A DNA stretch of 64,000 bases from Microthyrium microscopicum. Its lineage: Eukaryota > Ascomycota > Dothideomycetes > Microthyriales > Microthyriaceae. This document shows positions 47,067-58,200 of the stretch, piece by piece; within the stretch, counting starts at the first letter, position 1, and every line of letters starts with the position of its first letter. Both the position numbers and the translations under genes were made by a program. The DNA is taken from NCBI GenBank assembly GCA_010405405.1, contig MU004233.1:1067122-1131121 (forward strand), read 5' to 3'. The notes beneath the pieces were generated by a model that was given only the letters and a program-made list of their open reading frames with translations, was not told where the DNA came from and did not search any database.

Positions 47067-47292
47067 TATAATAATTCTTCTTTATAGGCTTTATAGTAGT
47101 ATTATAAGAGAGATCTTATTATAAGATTACGTACTAGACCTAAGGAGATTAGCGTGCTTAAGAATTTACTAAGTAGACTTACTTCCCTTATAGATCTATA
47201 GCTCTTCTAGATCTTCTTCTCTCTCTCTCTCGTTTATAGATTCTAGAATACAATCTAATTATTTGCTTACTTAAGTTCTATAGCTCGTCACA
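47067..47292 (+). repeat. Inner gypsy element: 3' LTR
   Basis: Ends GCTCGTCACA before the AGAAG duplication; preceded by the polypurine tract. Confidence 0.85.
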
Positions 47293-50200
47293 AGAAGTAA
47301 TAGTAGTATATTCTTATTTCTATAAGAGATCTTATTAAGGCCTTAATAATTAATATAGACTTAAATATTACTACTAAGTTTATATATATATAGTATTAGT
47401 ATTATAAAATATAACTTTAATAGATATATAAAACTCTTTTCTAATAAACCTTCTAGATACTATTTAATAATAATATTCTACTTTAGGTTTATACTAATAC
47501 TATATCGTTTTAGTATTATAGTATCTAGAATTAAATTAATAGAATAATTAAATCCTAAGTAGTAGGGTAGTAATTTATCTACTTTTTATAGATTAAAGAC
47601 TTTAAGATAGTAATAGAATTTCTTTAGGATTATTTTATAGAGTTCTTTATAAGTAAGATAAAGTCGTTTATACTTCTTTTACTACTTCTTAAAGTTATAC
47701 TCTAAGATAGTAGATAAGTTAATTACTATATTATCTATAAAGAAGATTAGGTTTAATATCTCTAAGAGATTAAATAGTTTTAGTTCTTCTATTAAAGGGT
47801 TCTTTAGTAAAGGATTATTTAGTAGCTTCTTTTCTTTAGGCTTAGTAAAGTCTTTAGAATAAAGAACTTCTACTTTCTATCCTTATTACTTTACTAATAT
47901 TATTATAATATATATAAATATAGCTATTACTTTTTTATCCTCTAAAAGTTTTATAATAAAATTATATTAACCCTAAGTATTAACTTTAATAGGGCGCTAT
48001 ATTAGAATATAGTTATAAAGGTAATAATAAGAGTTAAATATAATAGTCTTTTTACCTCCTTTTAAGTAGACTTTATAAAGTTAGATCTAAGGATTACTAA
48101 GAATAAGATTATAAGTAGCTACTTCTATAACGAAATAATATATTTATTTAATATAACTCTTAATATATATAATAACTAGTATAGCTTTATTAATTTTAAT
48201 AATAGTCTTTCTATTTATAAGCTTTACTAAATATAGTTAGTTAAGTTATATTTTTAGTATATTATACTATTTAATAAAGTAGATATAAATAATTCTAAGT
48301 ATACTATTACTAATATTAATTAGTACGTTATACTTCTTAAAGGCATTAGCCTCTAGAATTAATATATTCCTAACTATTATCTATTATAGTTTTATAAAAG
48401 ATACGTAGTTAATATTATTTAATAGTAGCTATCCTAGATTAATTACTACTATAGATAGTTAAATAACGTAATATACTTCTAGTAGTAGGCTTAGATTTGC
48501 CTATTAGGTTTCTAGCTCTTAAATCCTATCTTAAATCTAGCCTAACTCTTACTTTTTTTACTAATTATATACTTCTTATAGGTTTAGCTCCTCCTTATAT
48601 TAGTAAGGTAGAGTATTTAGTTTAAATACTTATAAAAGTATATATTAAGTATCTTTATTTATAAAGTATTTGCTATAGCTATAAGTATAATAAAAACCTT
48701 TAGTTAAATCTTATTATTTATTAAATAAGCCTTCTATCTATAAGGAATATTCTTCTATTCTAAGGTATAATTCTTCTTACTATATTTAGGACACCTATTC
48801 TATACTTATAAAGCTAAAAAGATATTATTAGGATAATATAAACGTTTACTATTATTCTAATTATTATTATTATAGGCGCCTCTATTCTAGTTTTCTAAAT
48901 TATTACTTAAGTTATTATTATTAATATTGCTATTATTAGAGTTATTAGTATTAGAATTATTATTATTATTCTATTTTAGGAAGTTTAGGTCTTATTCTAC
49001 ATTATATAGATACGTATAAAGTTCTAGATAAGTCTTAATATCTTATTCTATTAAAAAGCGAATAAACTATTCTAAGAAAAATAAATATAGTTTAGTAACT
49101 TTATTATAATCTTTTAGGTCTACGTCTTTAGTCTTTTCTAAAAAGTAGCTTAAGAATTCTATTAGGTCTTCTATAGTTTTTATCTTAGTATCTACTAAAT
49201 AAAGCTATTACTTTATAATATTATATCTATTTATTACTTTATTATAAGTATTTAGGTCCTTCTATATATTATTAATAGTAAGGTAAGGGCTTATAGAGTT
49301 ATAGCTTAAGTAACGTAATATTAAAGACTATACTAGATTATTTAGGTTATTATAAATAAACTAAATCTTCTTCTTATTAGTTAGGTAAAACTAAGTATCT
49401 TCTTCTAGAATATTTAATACTTAATCCTTTTATTAATAGTATTTACTCTTATCCTTACTATTATACTATTTAACTATATAATAAGATTAACTAATATATA
49501 AAGTAATATTATTTAAGAGGTTAAACCCTACTTTTAAAAAAAGTAATATAAAATATATTTATATTAGGTTAGGTTAAGTAGCTATAAGTTAATATAGTAT
49601 ATTACTAAGTAATTTAGTATTTTTTTTATCTCTTAGGCGTATAAAAGCTAGTATATTATAAGGTTTTATAAAAGTTAGAAGATTTTATATTTACTATTCT
49701 ATAATATAAAGACGTTAAGTAAGGGATTTATTTTTAGTATTAAGGTTTATAATAATAGTATTCTAAAATTATATTTACTTATAATATTCTTAGAATTATT
49801 TTATATAATATACTAACTCTACTTTTATAGAAGTAGTATAATTTTTTATTACCTAAATATTATACTATAGTTAATAATAATTAGAAGTAAGTTTATAGTA
49901 ATTAATTATACTAATTTAAAGTTCTTTAACTTTTAAGAAGAGCTTATTTATTTCTATTTTATAGTTAACTATAAAGCCTTTTAGGTTATCTACTTTATTT
50001 ATAAAATCTTAAATCTCTTCTAAAGACTTAGCATTTTAGATATTACTCTTTTATAATTTATTATAGTAAAATTAGTAGCGTACTACTATAGCTTAGTTTA
50101 TAGCTAAGGTAGCGTAAATTTAATTAAATAAAAGTTAAGGATCTTTTTATATAACTTTCTACTTTAGCTCTTAAGTATTATAAATTAGATAATAATCTTT

Positions 50201-51365
50201 AAATATCTTAGTAGTAGAATTAAGTTCTTAATAATAAAATAGTAATAATAAGTTTAAGAAACCTTCTAGTATAGCTACTTTTAGATCTTTATAGGCTTAT
50301 ATTTAGAAAGGGCCTTAAAAGACTTAGAAGAACATAATACGTACTATATTATTAACTACTAGGTAGTTATTTTAGAAAGCTAGAAGAACCTCCTTATAAT
50401 TATTATTTTAGAGCTATATTTCCTATAACTAGACTAATATAATAAGATAGATTTCTTTAAATACCTTTTCTTTTTTTACTTCTTATATATTTTTATAAAA
50501 AGCTAAAGGTATTATTAAAGTAACTAGTTCTACTAAGGGCATAGTAAATACTATAATTTTAATTAGTTATAAAAGTTTACTACTAGGTATATACTAAATA
50601 GGTAATAGGATTAGCTTCTAGTTTATTTAACTATAAGTAAATAAATTAAAGAGTAAAAGGTTATTATCTTTATTAGAATTAGTATAAGATAATTAATACT
50701 TACTCTTTTCTTATTAAGAAGTCTAAATAATAGCTTATATAGAGTCTTATATATCTACTACTACTTTCTTTATAAATAAGCCTTTAGGATCTTAATCCTA
50801 ATAGTAGCTAATAACTAATATATAGCAATTCTAAGAAGGGCCTAAAACTATTTTATCTTAGTATTAAGGAAATATAAACTATGATTAAGAGCAAGTAGTT
50901 ACGTTAAGACTTAGAGACGCTAAGAGAGAAAATTCTTTAAGAGAGTCTATAGTTTCGTTAATAAATAGCTACGTAGAGATAATAATAAGTAATAATAATT
51001 AAATAATTTCTTAATTACTAGAAATAAATAGATTAATAAATTAAGAGTAATTAGAATATAGATTAATAGTATAGAGAGAGGTAAAAGAGTAAAGGTTCTA
51101 TATAGCTAAGTAGAAGAGTTCTAAGAGCTTAGACTACTATAAGATCTAAGTATTTACGTTAAATACCTTATTAAAGATAATTAATTAGTATTTTTAGAAG
51201 GTAGTAAAGATATACTACTTAATTATATTAAGAAGTCTATAAATAAGAATATATATAAGCTATTTCTTAAGTATAAGTTCTAAAATCTAAGAGCGCTAAT
51301 TCCTAAAAATAAATATATAAATAATTTTAAAGTTAATTTTTTAGTTTAATAGGTACGCTAGATTA

Positions 51366-51593
51366 TATAAGGATCTAATAGGTATATAATTAAGCAAAGG
51401 GTAGATAATATTTAATAATCTAGTATATAAAGAAAGAGAGAGAAATAAAGTAGAATCTACGCTAAGAGAAAAAGAGGATAATGCTTAGTAAATCCTTAGA
51501 GACGCTAGCCCTAATTAGGATTAGCGCTGCTAGATCTTTATAAAGATCTAGCTTAATACTAAAGCTATTATGCTTTAGTAAGGAATCCTTATA
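51366..51593 (-). repeat. Outer gypsy element: right LTR (5' LTR)
   Basis: Partner of 36162-36389. Contains a perfect 24-bp palindrome at 51529-51552 centred on TTTATAAA, preceded by a near-palindrome around 51503-51526. Confidence 0.85.
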
Positions 51594-52489
51594 TTATACT
51601 TATCTATAGTTCTTTTAATATTCTTTAATATAAATTCTATTTAAATAGGCTAATAAGGATTTTAATAATACGCTAGTATAGTATATTAAATAATAGAAAG
51701 CTATACTTAAAATTGCATCTTAATAGCTTATAGAGGACAATAAACCTAAAGTTATTAAAGTATCTTAACTATCTATTAAAGTAAAGATATCTTAGCCTAA
51801 AAAGAGGCGTACTAAAGTAAAGAAAGAGGTAATTCTTAAAGTCTTAGGGAAGGCTAAAAAGGATTATTATCTTATAAAGCGCTAGCGTAAAGAATAGCTC
51901 TATCTTAATAGATTTTTTAGTAAATTATAGCGAGATTACTTTAAAAGCTATCTAAATACTATAAATTCTTAATATTCTAAATATAATTACGAGTAAGATA
52001 CGCTTCTAGAGTTATCTAAATTTATACTTATTAATTTATAACTTTCTACTACTTCTATAATTCCTTTGCTAATAAATAGTTATAATCTTATAGAAGCTAA
52101 TTACTATAATAGAATTAGTTAAATAGATTTTAGTTTAAGTAATAAAGATAAAGAGGAAAATACTATAATAGAAGACTAAATCGTTAGAGTAGCCGCCTAA
52201 ACTATAAAGATCTATAAAGCTAAAGAGCGCGCAACTTAAATATAAGAATCGTAGTAAAATTTAAAATCTATTTAATAGAGATATTCCTATTTTAGTATTA
52301 AAATATAAAGATTTAATTATTTTATAGTATTTAACTTATAATTATTACTAAAAAAGATTACTCCTTAAAATATAATATTAATTACTAAAAATTAAACTAT
52401 AAGTAGATTAATACTATAAAAATACTTAGTAGAAGTTGCATTAAATAATATTATGTAGTTGTCAAATTATTAATTAATTAGTGAGCCTG

Positions 52490-52571
52490 TGGTAATAGAT
52501 CTAGCGTTGAGCTGTCCTTAGCGCTAAGCTGTCCCCGATCACCTGGGGTGAGCGTGTTCTTAACCGATGGG
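52490..52571 (-). repeat. Right terminal inverted repeat of the pogo-like element
   Basis: Better preserved and clearly more GC-rich than the left copy. It shows two subterminal GGACAGCTYARCGCTAA-like motifs in inverted orientation. Confidence 0.85.
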
Positions 52572-52573
52572 TA

Positions 52574-52801
52574 GGAGCTAATATTAGTCTGGCTTGAATA
52601 GTGTCTTCATGCGCAATTTGTAAGGGTTTGACTCTAAATACTTGCTTCCTACCAAGGATATAACGCGACAAACTGTTGAGAAGCACTGCAGGCTATCAAT
52701 ACACGAATCTTCCAGTTATAGCCGTCAATCGCGCCGACCATCATTGTGAGAAACCGACTTTCAGCTTCTCCAGATACCCATCATTTATATGAGTATCTAG
52801 C
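52574..52801. other. Short spacer between transposon stack and ABM-type gene
   Basis: 228 bp containing the presumable 3' end of the minus-strand gene. No other feature. Confidence 0.5.
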
Positions 52802-53374
52802 TTAGATGTTTTTGATGAGACGCATATGCTTAATGTCCGCCTGCTCAGTCGCATCGCCAATTTTGAGATCTTTGATCGACTGCTGCTCTTGCAATTTCTC
52901 ATTTGGAGCCAAAAGCACTGCTTCCTCCGATTTGCGTCCTCCGTCCACTTTCCATCCGCCGACAGAGTCCTTAAGGCTGCTCCTGGCCTTGTCCAAGCTA
53001 TCTTCGGCATTTTTCCTATCTCCCTCACTCATAACATATCTTGCTAGCCCCAAGACAGGCGTATCGACGTTTATGTTGTCGAGCGCGAAATCATAGTGAG
53101 CCATCCACTGGAAATCAAAGTGTTTTTGCATGATTGGTACCATCTCCTGCCAGTCTGTCGAGCTGTGAAGCTCTTTGTAGTGTTGTTCTAGAGATTGCCA
53201 TTGGCCTAGCATGTAGATGTAATTTGGATCTTCGATTTGTTGCAGGTAGTGAAAATCATGGCCGGTGAATTTCTCAAGATTAGACTTGATTTGAGAGAGC
53301 TTCTCGCGCAGTTCAGGGTCGTCAAGTGAGGCTGTGGATTTGAGCTTGAGTAAGCCGATTTCGCTGATAGCCAT
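52802..53374 (-). CDS. Small ABM-like (dimeric alpha/beta barrel) protein
   Basis: Intronless, 190 residues from the ATG at 53374 (MAISEIGLLKLKS). The first 105 residues look like the antibiotic-biosynthesis-monooxygenase/EthD-type fold seen in many fungal genes: FTGHDFHYLQQIEDPNYIYMLG, then WQSLEQHYKELHSSTDWQEM and HFDFQWMAHYDF. A C-terminal extension of about 80 residues is charged and probably helical. No catalytic residues can be assigned; such proteins are often stress-related or of unknown function. It is divergent from the DUF1907 gene with a 351-bp shared upstream region, and its stop lies 230 bp from the transposon edge. Confidence in the fold is moderate. Confidence 0.75.
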   Translation of the reverse strand: MAISEIGLLKLKSTASLDDPELREKLSQIKSNLEKFTGHDFHYLQQIEDPNYIYMLGQWQSLEQHYKELHSSTDWQEMVPIMQKHFDFQWMAHYDFALDNINVDTPVLGLARYVMSEGDRKNAEDSLDKARSSLKDSVGGWKVDGGRKSEEAVLLAPNEKLQEQQSIKDLKIGDATEQADIKHMRLIKNI

Positions 53375-53725
53375 TTCGTAGTATTGTCAACCAGGGTAGT
53401 GGATTATGTAAGTGGATAATTGATTTGAATGGTAAGCACTTTATTTTGGTACGAGGAAAGAAGTGAAACTGCTTAGAGCTTAGCTGTGGCCTTGAGTTAG
53501 ATTTAACCTCGGAACTGATTTGATTCAGAGACCTTGAAGCTCGAGATCTTGATGTAGCCCACCGTGCCCACCAAACCGTCATAGACTTAAGCTGCTGCAT
53601 AGTACCGTATCAGAACAAAGCAGACTTGATCAACCAGAAGCTACACCAACCCCAGGACCTGATACGACGACCGATACTGTTAGCGCATCCCCACTCTAAA
53701 TCATTCAATTGGCTCCTCTGCAAGC
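53375..53725. other. Divergent promoter region
   Basis: 351 bp between the two start codons; no coding sequence. It must serve both genes. Confidence 0.55.
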
Positions 53726-54634
53726 ATGGCTAAATGGCCCGTCGAGCGCGTTACTCTGATTCCGGATCCACTAGAAGACATCGCAGCCTGCATACGCACA
53801 GGACTCGAAAAGAACTTCAAAGAGCTATCAGTAACAATCTCACAATGTCCAGATCTCCGAGCCCAACCCTTCAATCTAGCTGCCGCCGGATTATGCGGCA
53901 ACCCTCGAGTGGCCGATGTTGGTGGCCAGCCATATCTTACTCCTCTTCCTCGATTAGATAAAGTCTATTCTCTCCTAGATATCATTCGAGATATAGAACT
54001 ACCTAACGAGCAAGGGTTTATCCTAGGTGCCGGCGCAGGTCCATTCCGCTACCTAGGAACAAACTCTGAATTGATGCCAAATCTAAGCTACAAGGGCGAC
54101 GATATCAATAACCAGACTCATTATGCCAAAGTCCAGCCAGACGGCCAACAACTCTGCGAAAAACTTGAATCTCATGACTGTGGATTGATGGCAAACCTAT
54201 TCGGCAGCTCCGGTCTTCCCGGCCCCGTTATCAAAATCGTTGCAACAAATCGCACTGGAGAGCTAAACTTCATTACAGCAATCACTGAAGCGTTGAAGGT
54301 CAAATACAGCTCCAAGCTCGTCAGCATGGGCGGCGTGTTTGTGATCCGGAAAGGCAAAGCAAACCTCCACGTCATGCCAGACTTTAGCACAACGCCTCTG
54401 AATACTGGAGAGCAAGTTGAGAAATGGCTAAAGTTCTACGACGTTGATCCGCCGCTTGTATGTCTGAGTGTTTTTCACTCCTGCGATCCAGGCTTGGACT
54501 TGAGAATGGAGCACACACATTGCTTCTCAGATCATGGTGGTGGACACTATCATTGGGATGTTACTCCAGAGGAGGTTCAATACGAGGCATACTTCAACGT
54601 TGCGGAAGTGCTATACAGAATAGACCGACCATAG
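53726..54634 (+). CDS. DUF1907 / C11orf54-like putative metal-dependent ester hydrolase
   Basis: Intronless, 302 residues, near the length of human C11orf54 (315). Family hallmarks are VADVGGQPYLTPLP, FILGAGAGPFRYLG and, at the C-terminal end, HTH (His263, His265) followed by DHGGGHYHWD, which supplies the zinc ligands. The human protein hydrolyses p-nitrophenyl acetate in vitro; the physiological substrate is unknown. Start MAKWPVERVTLIPDPLEDIA is typical. A cytosolic or nuclear location is inferred from the lack of any signal. Looks intact. Confidence 0.93.
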   Translation: MAKWPVERVTLIPDPLEDIAACIRTGLEKNFKELSVTISQCPDLRAQPFNLAAAGLCGNPRVADVGGQPYLTPLPRLDKVYSLLDIIRDIELPNEQGFILGAGAGPFRYLGTNSELMPNLSYKGDDINNQTHYAKVQPDGQQLCEKLESHDCGLMANLFGSSGLPGPVIKIVATNRTGELNFITAITEALKVKYSSKLVSMGGVFVIRKGKANLHVMPDFSTTPLNTGEQVEKWLKFYDVDPPLVCLSVFHSCDPGLDLRMEHTHCFSDHGGGHYHWDVTPEEVQYEAYFNVAEVLYRIDRP

Positions 54635-55233
54635 TTTTTACAAACAATGCAAATGCCCTGTTTTCAGAAAGCTTGAATTCAAATATTCATTAGAGAAGGC
54701 TTTGTTATTTCGGTATTTCATCGTTCATGACTGAAATCTACAAGATCTATATGTACATCAGCTTGAAGTGAACGACTTTTCCAACCAGTCAGACAGCTAG
54801 ACAATAGTTATTCTTATGCCGCTACTTGGGCAGTCTACCAGAAGGAAAATTTGGTCCTCAAAATGGCCAGCTCTTTGCAGCGCATAAGCCAGATATATAA
54901 TTTCCAGTAATATAATCCACGAAAATAAAAAGTAAGCTCGCAAGACACGAGTTGGGTATAAAACAAAAAAAGACTCGAAGCAAGCCGCCCAGCAAACACT
55001 TTTGGTCAAGTAAATAAGCTGAAGAGTCCGACATGCAAGGAAACCTTTGTGTGAAAAGATGAAATCGACAGAGGAAATGGTAGACAGCTCGATGTAGTGT
55101 CTGACGTGAGGGCTCTAGAGAGCAAAGCCGTGTCGAATGACGAAAGGCGAAAGGGTGAAAACAAGAGTCGTCATAGGATGTTTAGAATGAGCATGGAGCA
55201 ATGCAGTGGACGTGTCGTCATGTGCTAGAATCG
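54635..55233. other. Convergent 3' intergenic region
   Basis: About 600 bp between two stop codons. No gene seen. Confidence 0.5.
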
Positions 55234-58200
55234 CTAACGGTGAAAGTCGTGAAAGGGGTCGAATGCGCCAGAGGCAATAGAGCCACTACCGCCAAGTTCA
55301 AAGTCGTCGCCTAGAAACATACCACCACGCTTGCTGTCCTCGGTAGAATGCGTGTTGCCTCGGCGCCGGCCGCCCTTGCGGAGAGGAGGGCTGTAGGAGG
55401 TGAGGTTGTTTTGCTCATCGATGAAGGCTTCCATTCGGATGGTGCCAACAGCATCGAGGAAGTTACTTCTAACGGAAGTGGAAGCCTCAGAGACACGCGT
55501 GCTTGAGTAGTCCAAACTTGGCGATGGAATGGAAGATATTGGGAGAGACGGAGACGGAATATCTCTTGGAGAAATGGAGCGAAGGGTCGAAGATGGTAAG
55601 CGTCCAGGACCAGTCAAGCTTCGATTTCGGCTATGAGCGAAACGAGGAACAGTTGGTGGTTCGGCCGCTGCATCAGGGATCTTCGGCATCGGAGGGATTG
55701 GTGTTTGTCCAAAGGCAGCCTCAAACTCGATTTCTGGAATTGTCCCTGATTGTGGCTCTGACCTAGCAGACTTGATAGGTCTAGCTCGGTCTTTGGCGAT
55801 ACGAACAGAATCTCGGATACCTCCACGTTTCATTCCAGATCCGCGACTTCTTGGAGGTGCAACCTCCGGTTCTTGGGGTGGTACACTCGGCAAAGTAAGA
55901 CCGGGTGCCAAAAGAGGAGAATGTGCGAGGAAGGAGAGTGCTGTCAGCCACGTGTAATGGCGTTCGCGGGACATGGCTGTAAACTTTAGAGCTCGAGCTG
56001 GGGTAAGTATAAGAATAGAGCGATTGAATGGTTCTGCAATGCCATGATTCTTGGGAAGAGGGGTATCATCTCTGACATCCAAGACAGATTGGATAACGAC
56101 TGCTTTGTGATTAGGGGATACTTTCAGATTAAAAATAAGGGATAACATACGCTTGCGACCGCTCTTACCCATCAGGGCGGTGTTGTTGGCAGGCTGCTTG
56201 CTACTCCACATGATGGCGCGCTCATATGGTGATAGCCAGACCCAGCGTTTGTGTCGAACACCATTGCCAGTGACATTGACCGACCCATCAGTTCCAGGTC
56301 GACCGATTTGATCCTGTGGAGATTCTGGAACACCAAATGAAGTCCGTCTTCTGACGTATTTCCACATCCATTCACCGACCATAGTGGCGGCAATAGCGTC
56401 CACAACAGTACCTTGGGATGCACGAGAAAGCTCTGGTTTGCTAGTTGGAGACATGGCTCGAGTGCTAAGTCTCTTCTCTCCAGACTTTTGCGATGGATAG
56501 ACTTTGACAGGAACGGTGACATTATCCTGCGGCATGGGAGGATGATTCGAGCGCTGACGGACTGGGCTACGACGCCGACCTTCTAGAAGTGGCGGTGATC
56601 GACTTCTACTTCTGCTTTTCCCTCTCGAGTTTGAGCGATGAATGACGGTCGCCGATCGAACTTTTCGGAGACTATCCTTTCGTGTGATGGCGGGAGCGCC
56701 CCGTCGACGAGAGCTAAAGAGTCCAGCACGTGGTGTTGGGCTTTGCGATCCTTCGCTCCGACTGGGGAACAATTTTCGGGAACTACCACGATCAGGTACT
56801 GGGAACGGAGGACCATTAGACTTGTTGCTGAAATAGCTGCTGGATCCAACACTGGCGACACTTGGAGTTCGCGAGCGGTGAGCCGCAGCTCCACTTTGGA
56901 TCAAGGCGGATCGACGAAGCTTGGAAGAGTTGCTCTTTACGCTTGGTGTAACAGTAGCCTTTCCCTTCTCGCCAGAAACATTATTTTCAGCCGAGCTTCT
57001 GCCCGTACCGTTGGACGATTTTGAAGTGACATCTACTGGAAGAGAGTCATCCTGGTAATGCTCAAGCTCATCCTTCTCTTCCGGCACTGGAGACGGTCTT
57101 GTGCCTCCGAGAGTCCTCATGTGTTTCAACACCCGTCCAGACATGTTAGGAGTAGAGAAAGTTGAAACCTTCTGTTCGTTATCGGAGTGGTCATTCCGGC
57201 TATCCTCACGGTCGCTTCGATCATTATCACCATCAAAAGCAGGACCGAGAATGGAAGATCGAAGGAGCTGTCGTAAGCCATTCACACGGTCATTCGCTTG
57301 TGGGAGGTTGTCATTGCTGGATCGAGATCCCACTTGTTTCGTTGGTGTTGGAGAGTAAACCTCCGGTGGGGATGAAGGAATGTCATCATCTGGTGAAGGT
57401 GAACGAAGGACGGAGCGGTCGACCAGGTTAGAGCTCCGGGCGGATGTTCTTTGAGCAGCATATCCCATCTTGCTATCCGGGGTGGGTGGATTAGAAGAAA
57501 TGGCTGAAGGGTGAAGATGTGGAGGGAGTTTAGCCAGTCTAGTGTCTATCCGAATTTCCTCGGTCTGCACAGAAACCGAACACATTGAGACTAGATCTGC
57601 AGTAGTTTGTGAGAAGGCGTTCTTTGTTCCAGGTGGAAGCTTAGGCTCTCTGGGTGATGATGGTGCTGATAGAGGCGGAACAATGTTGATGGAAGGGATT
57701 GCGATGGGAGCCGGTCGATTGCCTGACAGTGGGAAAGCTGCTTTTGGCTCTTCAACAAAATCAGTTTGTGTTGAAGTAGTCTTGAGTTCAGGTGACAATC
57801 GGATTTGAACCACCGCAGTGGGAGAAGAAGGAGGCGAGACCCCTGGAGTAGCTGGTGGGCTAAGAGGCTCATCCAAAGTTTGTGACGAAGCAGAGACCAT
57901 TGATACGCGTTTACTAGGTGCTGGGCTGGGAGACATTTGCTGACCGCGATCAACATGGAGGGGAGGAGTTGATATATCCTGTCTCAGACCGTTTACAAGT
58001 TGGTGGTCAACTTTCGAGTCCTTGCGCTGCTCAGTTGTTGCTGGGGGAGTGGAAATGTCTTCAAATTCCATGGGTTCGTATTGTATTCCGGAATCACAAT
58101 AAGCCGACGTAGTTTGAACTTGCTTTGTCTGTACTTCCTTCACGTCTGGTGCGGGTATATCATATTGAACTCCTGCATCAACATATTTGACGGCAAGTTT

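Larger units (their letters stand above)
39641..47292 (+). mobile_element. Inner Ty3/gypsy LTR retrotransposon fossil
   Basis: 7652 bp with 226-bp LTRs (39641-39866 and 47067-47292) and a perfect 5-bp duplication AGAAG (39636-39640 and 47293-47297). A polypurine tract (AAAGAGGGAGG) directly precedes the right LTR, so it is on the plus strand. Regions recognisable by family pattern, in order: gag-like (about 40500-42700), protease/reverse transcriptase (about 42800-44250, with a YIDN-LLVFS type catalytic block), RNase H (about 44450-44750, KELLAII block) and integrase with a C-terminal extension (about 45550-46450). This pol order with integrase last is gypsy, not copia. It is broken throughout by RIP. 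It sits in the reverse-transcriptase region of the outer element and is the youngest layer. Confidence 0.87.
36162..51593 (-). mobile_element. Outer Ty3/gypsy LTR retrotransposon fossil
   Basis: Two 228-bp LTRs (36162-36389 and 51366-51593) in direct orientation, with TGTAAGGAT/ATCCTTATA-type ends, are bordered by the 5-bp duplication TTATA (36157-36161 and 51594-51598). A polypurine tract lies beside the left LTR on the minus strand, so the element reads right to left. A gypsy-type reverse transcriptase pattern is visible on the minus strand around 38900-39600, with integrase-like sequence to its left (about 36700-38300) and gag-like sequence in 47300-51300. It is about 7.8 kb without its own insertion. 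It is broken in very many places by RIP, and no part is functional. It is younger than the pogo-like element and older than the inner element. Confidence 0.85.
33845..52571 (+). mobile_element. Pogo/Fot-like (Tc1-mariner) DNA transposon split by nested elements
   Basis: Its ends are an inverted repeat of about 80 bp starting CCCATCGGTTAAGAACACGC, flanked by TA on both sides (33843-33844 and 52572-52573). Without the nested insertion it measures about 3.3 kb (33845-36161 plus 51599-52571). Between about 34370 and 35900 the plus strand, although full of stops from RIP, keeps a pogo/DDE_1 pattern. It has a helix-turn-helix part (TNKLL, then AYCWLKRNKFTL with RIP-type stops), the catalytic-region NIDKIGI block, the IEAYLAIGRTIDSLLII block and the C-terminal FTKNNIQLA tail. 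The right piece may hold a second open-frame relic with basic clusters. This is the oldest of three layers. Confidence 0.82.

Noticed and set aside
33845-52571. A single giant 18.7-kb mobile element (Polinton or Starship type)
   Set aside because: The length is fully explained by two nested LTR fossils inside a 3.3-kb pogo-like transposon. No tyrosine recombinase, capsid or polymerase B pattern was seen, and the duplication is TA.
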